DNA of 13,422 bases from positions 4,769 through 18,190 of the forward strand of contig VBNY01000033.1 in the NCBI GenBank assembly GCA_005877705.1, written 5' to 3'. Source of the stretch: Gammaproteobacteria bacterium (GTDB taxonomy: Bacteria; Pseudomonadota; Gammaproteobacteria; Steroidobacterales; Steroidobacteraceae). The notes under the pieces are model-generated. The model saw nothing but the letters and a program-made list of their open reading frames with translations, was not told where the DNA came from and made no database searches. Positions 1-7,061 of this stretch are shown here, in pieces (within the stretch, counting starts at the first letter, position 1; each line of letters begins with the position of its first letter). A program made the position numbers and the translations under genes.

Positions 1-1
1 G

Positions 2-3000
2 AGCGGCGATATCCACATGCACGTGCGCGCGCGCCGCAGGTTGCAGGACGCGCTCACCGCGATCCGCCTCAACGTGCCGATCGCAGAAGCCGGCTGGCAT
101 CTGTATCCCAACGGTGAACGCTATCTGCGAGAGCCGGCGCGGCTCGCGAGGCTTTATCCGCGCGAGCTGCTCGAGGAGACCGTGGCGATTGCACGAGAGT
201 GCAGTTTCTCGCTTGATGAATTGCGGTACGAGTATCCCCACGAGCTGGTACCGCCAAGCGAGACGCCGACCAGCTATCTACGCAAGCTCACCGAAGAGGG
301 CGCACACTGGCGCTGGCCGAACGGCGTTCCCGACAGCGAGCGTGCCGCCATCGAGCACGAGCTCGCTCTGATTGCCGATCTGCGTTACGAGCCTTACTTC
401 CTGACCGTTCACGACATCGTCAGCTACGCGCGTAGCCAAGGCATTCTGTGTCAGGGCAGGGGTTCCGCCGCGAATTCCCGCGTGTGCTATTGCCTCGGTG
501 TTACCTCCGTGGATCCGCAGCGTGGTGCGGCACTACTCTTCGAGCGCTTCATCTCGCGTGAGCGCAATGAGCCGCCTGACATCGATATCGACTTCGAGCA
601 CGAGCGGCGCGAGGAAGTCATTCAGTACGTCTATCGCAAGTACGGCCGCGAGCGGGCGGCGATCGCCGCGACAGTCATCATGTACCGCTCGCGCAGCGCG
701 CTGCGCGACCTCGCCAAGGTCTTCGGACTCGATGCCGAGCTGCAGGGGCGTATCGCCAAAGCCATGCAATGGTGGGACGGGAGCGAGGCCATGCCGGAGC
801 GTATCCGGGATGCGGGTTTCGATCCCGCAAGTCCGCTGCTCGCGCGGCTGCTGCCGCTGGCGCGCGAGCTGGTGGCCTTCCCGGGATTTCCGCGGCATCT
901 GTCCCAGCATGTCGGCGGATTCGTGATCGCGGAAGGCCTGCTCGAGGAGCTCGTGCCCATCGAAAACGCGACCATGCCCGAGCGCACCGTGGTGCAATGG
1001 GACAAGGATGATCTCAACGACCTCGGGTTGCTCAAGGTCGATCTGCTGGCCCTTGGAATGCTGACGGCGCTGAAGCGGGCGTTCGCGCTGGTGAACGAGT
1101 GTCGCGGCACGCAGCATGCTCTTGGCGCGCTGCCCGCCGAAGCGCCCGAGGTGTACGAGATGATCGCGCGCGCCGACAGTTACTACGACCTCGTCATCGA
1201 GGTCGCCATCGTGCGCCCCGGACCGATCCAGGGCGACATGGTGCATCCCTACCTGCAGCGGCGCAAAGCCGGCGCGGCGATCAGCTATCCGAAGCGCGAA
1301 GTCGAGGAAGTGCTGCAACGCACCCTCGGGGTGCCGATCTTTCAGGAGCAGGTGATGCAGCTCGCGATCGTCGCGGCGGGCTTTACGCCGGGCGAGGCGG
1401 ACGATCTGCGCCGCGCGATGGGCGCGTGGAAGAGAACCGGCGGCATCGAGCACTTCAGGGATAAGTTGCTGCACGGCATGCGGGCTCGCGGTTACGCGGA
1501 TGAGTTCGCGCAGCGCGTGTACAAACAGATGTTGGGGTTTGGTGAGTACGGATTTCCGGAATGTGTTGTGGGTGAAACCCGGGTGGTGGACGCCGATACC
1601 GGCCGATGGTTGGCCATAGAGGAAATCGCGGCCGGCCGTGCTCGGCTGCAAACCACACTCGCCTGTGATGCTGACCTGCGCTTGAGAAAACGCAAAGTGC
1701 TGGCGATCAAACCCAGCGGGGTGAAGCCCGTATGGCGCCTGCGAACGGCCTTGGGTCACACAGTCGTCGCGACCTCAGAGCACCCGTTCTTGACTATGGA
1801 TGGTTGGCGTCAACTCGGCAAGCTGCGCGTGGGCGATCATGTGGCGGCAGCGCGTTCATTACCGGTACCAGGGCATCGTCGGTGGTTACAACATCAAATT
1901 CTGGTCCTTGCCGATCTGATCGCGGAAGGCAATCTGTGTCATCCCAGCACGTTTTATTTCTATACAACTGCCTCGTGGCATTGCGCTGAGTTTGTGAGGG
2001 CAGTCGAGCGCTTTCCAAATACTCGTGCGGTAACCGAGCGCCATAGAAGCTGTTTTTCAGTGCGGGTCCGGCGAATCCATCGCGATCGGCCGATTGGAGC
2101 GGTTTCCTGGGCACGAGCACTAGGTATATGGGGACGTTGTGCCCGCGAAAAGTATCTCCCGCCCCAGGTTTTCGAGTTATGCGACAGCAATATTGCGTTG
2201 CTTCTTGCCCGGCTTTGGGAAGGAGATGGCGGATTTTCGATGAAGGGGCACGCTTCATACGATACCGCTTCACCCCGGTTGGGCGTAGAAGTTCAGCACT
2301 TGCTTCTGCGGCTTCGTATTGTCGCGCGCCTGTATCGCCGGGTGCGTTCCTATAAAGGACGGAAGCTCGAACATTATGTCGTCACAGTAACGGGTGAAGA
2401 GCCGTTACGACAGTTTTGGCGATATATCGGTCGCCGGTTTCTGGACCCGGAAAAGCGCAAGAGGTCCAAGATTTTGGCGGCGCGCAGGAACGGCCGCATG
2501 TCACGCGACATCATCCCCACCGAAGTGCGGGCAATCATTCGACGTGAGCGCGATAAATCAGAGCTCACGTGGAATGAGATTGGACGCATCACCCGTCTCG
2601 GTATGCGTGAAATCCAATCTCGTGGAGGAAAGAAAATCGGCTTTCGCCGATTCGTGATCGAACGGCTGGCGGCCATCCTTCGCTCGCCGGATCTCGCGCG
2701 TCTTGCGAGCTCCGATGTCTATTGGGGCAAGGTGGTGGCGATCGAGGCGCTTGGACACCAGGCAACCTACGATCTACAAATAGAGGGTGATCATAACTTT
2801 TTGGCTAACAATCTCATCGTTCATAACTCGCATGCGGCGAGTTTCGCGCTGCTCGTATATGACTCGGCGTGGCTCAAGTGCCATGAGCCGGCGGCTTTCA
2901 CCTGCGCGCTTCTCAACAGTCAGCCCATGGGTTTCTACGCGCCGGCGCAACTGGTGCGCGATGCGCGGGCGCACGGAGTCGAGGTTCGGCCGGTAGACGC

Positions 3001-3766
3001 TTGCGTGAGCCTCTGGGACTGCACGCTCGAGCCTCGTGCTGAGGACCAACCCGCTCTGCGATTGGGCATGCGCATGGTGAAATCTCTGGCGCATGCCGGC
3101 GCGGATCGGCTTCTCGAGGCGCGCAGAGAGCGGCCCTTCACCAGCGTGCAGGATCTCGCCGAACGCTCCGCTCTCGATCGCAGTGATCTCGAGGCACTCG
3201 CGGCGGCAGGGGCGTTCGCCTCCTTGAGCGGCAATCGTCATCTTGCGTTCTGGGAAGTGGCCGGCACCGAGCGTGCGCTACCCCTGATCTCCCCGGGCGG
3301 CCGTGCGGGCAGCGTGGAAGAGGGCCGACCACTGCTCGCGGCACCCACCGAGGGAGAGCGCATCGTTGCGGACTACGCCTCCACGGGGCTCACCCTGGGT
3401 CGCCACCCCATGGCGCTGCTGCGCGAATATCTGCGCAGCCAACGACTGCTGAGCGCCGGTGATCTCGGATGCGTTGCGAACGGCAAGCAGGTGCGCACCG
3501 CCGGCATCGTTCTCATGCGCCAGCGCCCCCAGACCGCAAGCGGCGTTACGTTCCTCACCCTCGAGGATGAGAGTGGGCAAGTCAATGTCATCGTGTGGGA
3601 GAGCGTCGGGCAGGAGCAGCGCCGTGCCCTGCTCGAATCCCACCTGCTCGAAGTACATGGCGAGCTGCAGCGGCAGGACGAGGTCATGCACCTCATCGCG
3701 CGCCGACTCATCGACCGGTCCGCGCTTCTGGGCAATCTCCTGACACGCTCGCGCGACTTTCACTAA
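2..3766 (+). CDS. dnaE2: Error-prone DNA polymerase DnaE2 (5'-partial, intein-containing)
   Basis: C-family DNA polymerase, the translesion/SOS-mutagenesis paralogue of the replicative alpha subunit, which usually works with ImuA/ImuB. The frame is open to the window edge (SGDIH before the Met at 17), so the PHP domain is incomplete; that Met is internal. Numbering from the Met at 17: palm motif PPDIDIDF with catalytic aspartates D188 and D190, third aspartate D342 in LLKVDLLALGM, the DnaE2-typical VIEVAIVRPGPIQGDMVHPY, GVPIFQEQVMQLA and GFGEYGFPE/SHAASFALL. A helix-hairpin-helix region lies near nt 3090-3220, an OB fold near nt 3490-3700, and the C-terminus SRDFH is typical. Residues 516-937 are an intein; without it 827 residues remain in the window, against about 1,000-1,080 for complete family members. 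At nt 1178-1183 the text runs ARADS-YYDLV where family members carry about 22 more residues including the GVFQ-ESRAQM motif, so activity is doubtful. No upstream imuB or promoter is visible. Confidence 0.93.
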   Translation, partial: SGDIHMHVRARRRLQDALTAIRLNVPIAEAGWHLYPNGERYLREPARLARLYPRELLEETVAIARECSFSLDELRYEYPHELVPPSETPTSYLRKLTEEGAHWRWPNGVPDSERAAIEHELALIADLRYEPYFLTVHDIVSYARSQGILCQGRGSAANSRVCYCLGVTSVDPQRGAALLFERFISRERNEPPDIDIDFEHERREEVIQYVYRKYGRERAAIAATVIMYRSRSALRDLAKVFGLDAELQGRIAKAMQWWDGSEAMPERIRDAGFDPASPLLARLLPLARELVAFPGFPRHLSQHVGGFVIAEGLLEELVPIENATMPERTVVQWDKDDLNDLGLLKVDLLALGMLTALKRAFALVNECRGTQHALGALPAEAPEVYEMIARADSYYDLVIEVAIVRPGPIQGDMVHPYLQRRKAGAAISYPKREVEEVLQRTLGVPIFQEQVMQLAIVAAGFTPGEADDLRRAMGAWKRTGGIEHFRDKLLHGMRARGYADEFAQRVYKQMLGFGEYGFPECVVGETRVVDADTGRWLAIEEIAAGRARLQTTLACDADLRLRKRKVLAIKPSGVKPVWRLRTALGHTVVATSEHPFLTMDGWRQLGKLRVGDHVAAARSLPVPGHRRWLQHQILVLADLIAEGNLCHPSTFYFYTTASWHCAEFVRAVERFPNTRAVTERHRSCFSVRVRRIHRDRPIGAVSWARALGIWGRCAREKYLPPQVFELCDSNIALLLARLWEGDGGFSMKGHASYDTASPRLGVEVQHLLLRLRIVARLYRRVRSYKGRKLEHYVVTVTGEEPLRQFWRYIGRRFLDPEKRKRSKILAARRNGRMSRDIIPTEVRAIIRRERDKSELTWNEIGRITRLGMREIQSRGGKKIGFRRFVIERLAAILRSPDLARLASSDVYWGKVVAIEALGHQATYDLQIEGDHNFLANNLIVHNSHAASFALLVYDSAWLKCHEPAAFTCALLNSQPMGFYAPAQLVRDARAHGVEVRPVDACVSLWDCTLEPRAEDQPALRLGMRMVKSLAHAGADRLLEARRERPFTSVQDLAERSALDRSDLEALAAAGAFASLSGNRHLAFWEVAGTERALPLISPGGRAGSVEEGRPLLAAPTEGERIVADYASTGLTLGRHPMALLREYLRSQRLLSAGDLGCVANGKQVRTAGIVLMRQRPQTASGVTFLTLEDESGQVNVIVWESVGQEQRRALLESHLLEVHGELQRQDEVMHLIARRLIDRSALLGNLLTRSRDFH
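1562..2827 (+). mobile_element. In-frame intein with LAGLIDADG homing endonuclease in DnaE2
   Basis: Protein-splicing element of 422 residues, inserted between GFGEYGFPE and SHAASFALL of DnaE2. Every class 1 splicing residue is present: Cys1 (CVVGETRVVDADTG), block B TSEHPF with His74, block F YDLQIEGDHNFLANN, penultimate His421, terminal Asn422 and Ser as the +1 extein residue. The central region holds two LAGLIDADG-type motifs, VLADLIAEGN (about 115-124, acid E122) and LLARLWEGDGG (about 214-224, acid D222), with a KYLPP block D between them. An ELTWNEIGRITRLGMREIQ stretch near 334-352 looks like a helix-turn-helix used for DNA contact. Base composition is visibly less GC-rich than the exteins (for example nt 1921-1980 is about 50% GC), consistent with horizontal arrival. 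No stop or frameshift is seen, so both splicing and endonuclease may be functional. Confidence 0.95.
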
Positions 3767-3781
3767 CGGCCTAGGGCGCTT

Positions 3782-3801
3782 GGACCAGCTAGAGCTGGAC
3801 C
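3782..3801. terminator. Possible stem-loop between convergent genes
   Basis: An imperfect dyad lies in the 50-bp gap between the convergent stop codons of dnaE2 and the small acidic-protein gene. It reads GGA-CCAGC, loop TAGA, GCTGG-ACC, with one A/A mismatch. It could act as a weak bidirectional terminator, but no U-tract follows on either strand. Confidence 0.3.
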
Positions 3802-3816
3802 TGTGCACTAAAAGCC

Positions 3817-4089
3817 TCACATATGTCGCTTGTGCCGGCCTTTGGATTGTTTGGGGTCGTCGTCGCCGCCGATCTCGTAGTCCTCGAAATCGCTGGTGAG
3901 CTCGGCGGTGCGCTTCTCCTCGAGCAGCCGCTCGAGCCGGCGCCACGCAGGGTCGCCCACCTTCTGACCGCGCCGTTTGGCGAGATCCAGGTCCTTAATG
4001 ACTTGATCGAGGTCGACGTCGCCCTCCTCGGTGACGGGCTCATCGGCCTCTTCGTCTTCGAATTCGTCGGATTCGGGCTTCTCAGTCAT
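3817..4089 (-). CDS. Small acidic protein of unknown function, coupled to gspF
   Basis: A 90-residue, highly charged cytoplasmic-looking protein without signal peptide or membrane segment. The N-terminal third is strongly acidic (MTEKPESDEFEDEEADEPV). A basic/amphipathic middle follows (DLDLAKRRGQKVGDPAWRRL, then ERLLEEKRTAELTSDFEDYEI), then a basic tail ending HKRHM. I chose the ATG at 4089 because it overlaps the gspF stop as ATGA, which is typical of translational coupling; an in-frame ATG at 4116 would add nine residues inside gspF and has no clear ribosome-binding site. The GDPAWRRLE...EKR...DFEDYEI part resembles small conserved gammaproteobacterial proteins of unknown role, but I cannot name a family securely. 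Position as last gene of the gsp cluster may only reflect co-transcription. Confidence 0.75.
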   Translation of the reverse strand: MTEKPESDEFEDEEADEPVTEEGDVDLDQVIKDLDLAKRRGQKVGDPAWRRLERLLEEKRTAELTSDFEDYEIGGDDDPKQSKGRHKRHM

Positions 4090-5351
4090 GCCGGTACCAG
4101 GCAGCCCTGCGGCCATCGTCGGCCCGAACTTAAATCAGATTCCCTGATCAGCTGGTTCATCCGGAAGATCGGCAGCAGCATTGCAAAAACGATGCCCATG
4201 ACGAACAGGCCCATCAGGACGATCAGCAGCGGCCCGAGCAGCCCCACCATCGCGGTGAGCAGGCCATCGAGCTCGCGTTCCTGGCTGATGGCCGCACGTT
4301 CGAGCATGCTATCGAGCTCACCGCTCGATTCACCGCTGGAAATGAGGTGAATGGTCATCGGCGGGAACAGCCTGCTGATCGAGAGCGATCGGCCGATCGG
4401 CGCACCTTCGCGCACGCGGGCTGCCGCGTCAGCCACCGCATCGCGCATTGGCAGGTTCGTCACCACCTCGCCCGCAATACGGAGCGCTTCCAGCACCGGC
4501 ACGGAGCTTGCCGAGAGAATGCTGAACGTGCGCGTGAAGCGCGCGGTGTTGAAGCCACGCGTGAGTTTGCCGATGATCGGCATACGCAGCTGCAGACGCT
4601 GGAATTGCCGCCGCGCCAGCGGATTGCGCAGCCAGCGCGCGAACAGGACGGCGGCGATCACGGCTGCGATCAGCAGCCACAACCCGTACGCGCGGAAAAA
4701 GTCGCTCGTGCCGATCAGGACTCGCGTGATGAGCGGCAGTTTCGCCCTGTTCGACTCGAACACGGCGACCACCTTTGGCACGACGAATACCAGCAGACCC
4801 GAGACGATGGCGAAGCACATCACGGTGAGCACGATCGGGTAGAGCATCGCGGCCAGGATCTTCTGGCGGATCTGCTCGCGGCTCTCTGTGTAGTCGGCCA
4901 GCCGCTCCAGCACATTATCGAGGTGTCCCGCCTGCTCACCGGCGGACACCGTCGCGCGGTAGATTTCGGGAAACACTCGTGGGAACTCGGCGAAGCCGTC
5001 TGCAAGCGTGTGCCCTTCCATGACGCGCGCGCGCACGCCGAGAATGATGCTCTGGATGCGCGGCTTCTCGGTTTGCTGCGATACCGCCAGCAGCGACTCT
5101 TCGAGCGGCAGGCCGGCGCGCACGAGCGTTGCGAGCTGGCGCGTGAACAGTGCGAGATCGCCCGGCGACACCCCGCGGGCGAGGCTGAAGGAACGGCGCT
5201 TCGCCTCCTTTTGCGCGACCTCGCTGACCGACACCGGGAGGAGCTGCCGCTCGCGCAGCAGCTGGCGGATGTGACGCGGCGTATCGCCTTCGAGGATACC
5301 GGTGCGTTCCTTGCCGCTTGCGTCCAGAGCTGTGTACTCGAATGCACCCAT
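4086..5351 (-). CDS. gspF: Type II secretion inner-membrane platform protein GspF
   Basis: Polytopic inner-membrane protein (PilC/GspF family) that couples the GspE ATPase to pseudopilus assembly. The start MGAFEYTALDASGKERTG is the usual family N-terminus and follows a GAGCGAGACC ribosome-binding-like stretch; an in-frame ATG at 5375 is less likely. The length of 421 residues fits the family (about 400). Two T2SSF domains are visible: the first with TRQLATLVRAGLPLEESL and SAGEQAGHLDNVLERLADY, the second with the equivalent LISSGESSGELDSMLERAA. Hydrophobic segments are ILAAMLYPIVLTVMCF onward (about residues 165-195), LWLLIAAVIAAVLFARWL (about 220-238) and a C-terminal segment starting LLGPLLIVLMGLF. 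The last about 13 residues (SGRRWPQGCLVPA) run past the usual end and overlap the next gene by ATGA. A 195-bp gap with hairpins separates it from gspE, unlike the tight D-E junction. Confidence 0.95.
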   Translation of the reverse strand: MGAFEYTALDASGKERTGILEGDTPRHIRQLLRERQLLPVSVSEVAQKEAKRRSFSLARGVSPGDLALFTRQLATLVRAGLPLEESLLAVSQQTEKPRIQSIILGVRARVMEGHTLADGFAEFPRVFPEIYRATVSAGEQAGHLDNVLERLADYTESREQIRQKILAAMLYPIVLTVMCFAIVSGLLVFVVPKVVAVFESNRAKLPLITRVLIGTSDFFRAYGLWLLIAAVIAAVLFARWLRNPLARRQFQRLQLRMPIIGKLTRGFNTARFTRTFSILSASSVPVLEALRIAGEVVTNLPMRDAVADAAARVREGAPIGRSLSISRLFPPMTIHLISSGESSGELDSMLERAAISQERELDGLLTAMVGLLGPLLIVLMGLFVMGIVFAMLLPIFRMNQLIRESDLSSGRRWPQGCLVPA

Positions 5352-5482
5352 CGTAAGGTCTCGCTCAACCGGCATGCTGTTCGCGGGTAGTTGCTCTAGG
5401 CCAAATACCGATGTCAATGCTGTATGGTCGCGCGGCACGGGCGAGCCAGTCGACGGCACAGGAAGCCACGCCTTTTGCCCGC

Positions 5483-5499
5483 GGGCCCGAAAAGGGCCC
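5483..5499. repeat. Perfect GGGCCC hairpin in the gspE-gspF gap
   Basis: GGGCCC, loop GAAAA, GGGCCC: a six-pair all-GC stem with a five-base loop, directly after the 37-bp repeat when read in the direction of the gsp genes. In RNA it would be very stable. No U-tract follows on the minus strand, so an intercistronic stabiliser or a factor-assisted terminator fits better than an intrinsic terminator. Confidence 0.5.
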
Positions 5500-5504
5500 T
5501 AGGA

Positions 5505-5541
5505 TGGCTGCTGAAAGCGCCGCAGGCGACTTTCAGCCAAT
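5505..5541 (-). repeat. 37-bp palindromic repeat, copy A, after gspE
   Basis: Minus-strand sequence ATTGGCTGAAA, then GTCG, then CCTGCGGCG and CTTTCAGCAGCCA. It folds as GGC-TGAAAG...CTTTCA-GCA-GCC with a three-base bulge. It begins five bases after the gspE TAG. The same 37 bases recur after clpA with three mismatches, all within the four-base segment after ATTGGCTGAAA. REP-like extragenic palindromes and conserved 3' hairpins are the closest known types; the family is not one I recognise. Confidence 0.75.
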
Positions 5542-5546
5542 AAAAA

Positions 5547-7061
5547 CTAATCCTCGCGCGTCACCCGCAGCACTTCTTCGAGGGTTGTTTCGCCGCGCAA
5601 CACCTTCGTCCGTCCGTCGTCGCGGATCGAAGGCGTCGTCAGGCGGGCGTGGCGCTCGAGCTCCTGTTCGCTTACCCCGTCATGAACCATGGTGCGCATC
5701 GCGTCGTCGACGACGATGAGCTCGTAGATACCCGAGCGCCCACGATAACCGCCGGCAGCGTCGCGGCCGGGCCGGTAGAGCACGGGAGCGGGCTCATCAG
5801 CCGGCACATTGAGCAGACGCCGCTCGTACTCTCCTGCCTGGAACGGCTGTTTGCTCTCCGGGTTGAGCACGCGCACCAGGCGCTGCGCGAGCACGCCGAT
5901 CAGGCTCGAGGAGAGCAGGAAGGGCTCGATGCCCATGTCGCGCAGTCGCGTGATGGCGCCTGAGGCGGTGTTGGTGTGCAGGGTCGAGAGCACCAGGTGG
6001 CCGGTCAGGCTCGCCTGGACCGCGATCTGCGCGGTCTCGAGGTCGCGGATCTCGCCGATCATGACGATGTCCGGATCCTGGCGCAGGATGGCGCGCAGAC
6101 CGCGCGCGAAGGTCATCTCGACTTTGGTGTTGACCTGGGTCTGGCCGATGCCGTCGATGTAGTACTCGATCGGGTCCTCCACGGTCATGATGTTGCGCGT
6201 GTTGTCGTTCAGCCGCTCGAGGCCGGCGTACAGCGTCGTCGTCTTGCCTGAGCCCGTGGGACCGGTGACGAGCAGGATGCCGTGCGGCTTGTGGATGAGC
6301 TCATCGATGAGCGCCTGCGTCCTGGGGTCCATGCCGAGGGAGCTCAGGTCGAGCCTGCCCGCCTGCTTGTCGAGAATACGCAGCACGACCCGTTCGCCGT
6401 GGCCCGAGGGAATCGTGGAGACGCGCACGTCGACGGCGCGGCCCGCGATCCGCAGGCTGATGCGGCCGTCCTGCGGCAGCCGCTTCTCGGCGATGTCGAG
6501 CTTCGACATGACTTTGATGCGCGACACGACCAGCGGCGCGACCGCGCGCTTGGACTGCAGAACTTCGCGCAGCACGCCGTCCACCCGGAAGCGCACGACG
6601 AGCCGGTTTTCGAACGGCTCGACGTGGATGTCCGAGGCGTTTTCCTTGACTGCCTGCGTGAGCACCGCGTTGATGAGGCGGATGATCGGCGCGTCGTCCT
6701 CGCTGTCGAGCAGGTCCGCCTGCTCGGGCAGCTCCTGAGCCAGATGCGCGAGATCGGTGGTTTCATCGAGCCCCTCGACCGCCTGCATCGCATCCGAGCC
6801 GGCCTCGTAGGCCTGGCGCAGCAGCAGGTCGAACTCCTCTTCGCGCACCCGCTCGAGCTTGAGTGAGCGCCGCAGGTAGCGGCGCACTTCGGCGATGGCG
6901 AGCGGTGAGGCATTGTCGCGGCACGCGCACTCCGCGACTCCGTCGTTGAAGCGCTTGACGAGCACACCGTGACGCTTGGCGAAAGCGAAGGACAGGCGCC
7001 GCTCCGCTGCGGGCGGCACGGAGGCGGCGATGCCGTCGGTCGCAGCGGCGACGTCGTTCAT
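5547..7061 (-). CDS. gspE: Type II secretion ATPase GspE
   Basis: Hexameric cytoplasmic secretion ATPase that powers pseudopilus assembly with GspF and GspL. It has 504 residues, normal for the family. Visible are the Asp-box NASDIHVEPFE, Walker A GPTGSGKT (residues 267-274), Walker B DPDIVMIGEIRD with E337, and the His-box LVLSTLHTNTASGAITRLRD. The start ATG at 7061 overlaps the gspD stop as ATGA and has a GGAGG ribosome-binding site seven bases upstream. The zinc-binding tetracysteine element usual in GspE/PilB is missing: CPxCK is NPESK (N400-S403) and the GCxxC before GYRGRTGIYEL is GRDAAG (from 432). Its context with gspC, gspD and gspF argues for GspE, not PilB. Confidence 0.95.
   Translation of the reverse strand: MNDVAAATDGIAASVPPAAERRLSFAFAKRHGVLVKRFNDGVAECACRDNASPLAIAEVRRYLRRSLKLERVREEEFDLLLRQAYEAGSDAMQAVEGLDETTDLAHLAQELPEQADLLDSEDDAPIIRLINAVLTQAVKENASDIHVEPFENRLVVRFRVDGVLREVLQSKRAVAPLVVSRIKVMSKLDIAEKRLPQDGRISLRIAGRAVDVRVSTIPSGHGERVVLRILDKQAGRLDLSSLGMDPRTQALIDELIHKPHGILLVTGPTGSGKTTTLYAGLERLNDNTRNIMTVEDPIEYYIDGIGQTQVNTKVEMTFARGLRAILRQDPDIVMIGEIRDLETAQIAVQASLTGHLVLSTLHTNTASGAITRLRDMGIEPFLLSSSLIGVLAQRLVRVLNPESKQPFQAGEYERRLLNVPADEPAPVLYRPGRDAAGGYRGRSGIYELIVVDDAMRTMVHDGVSEQELERHARLTTPSIRDDGRTKVLRGETTLEEVLRVTRED

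Noticed and set aside
533..1759. Long minus-strand open frame (408 codons) across dnaE2
   Set aside because: It is opposite a clearly conserved polymerase, its product resembles no family I know, and high GC makes such antisense frames common. The same applies to 10507-11838 opposite clpA.
4347..5390. Plus-strand open frame of 347 codons
   Set aside because: It is antisense to gspF, with a low-complexity His/Arg/Glu-rich product and no recognisable domain.
5395..5417. TTGACA on the minus strand upstream of gspF
   Set aside because: A perfect -35 hexamer, but no acceptable -10 at 15-19 bases; the nearest TAGAGC is only 13 bases away.
5547..7061. PilB (type IV pilus ATPase) instead of GspE
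   Set aside because: The gene overlaps a secretin with GspD layout and is followed by GspF, with GspC at the head of the cluster.
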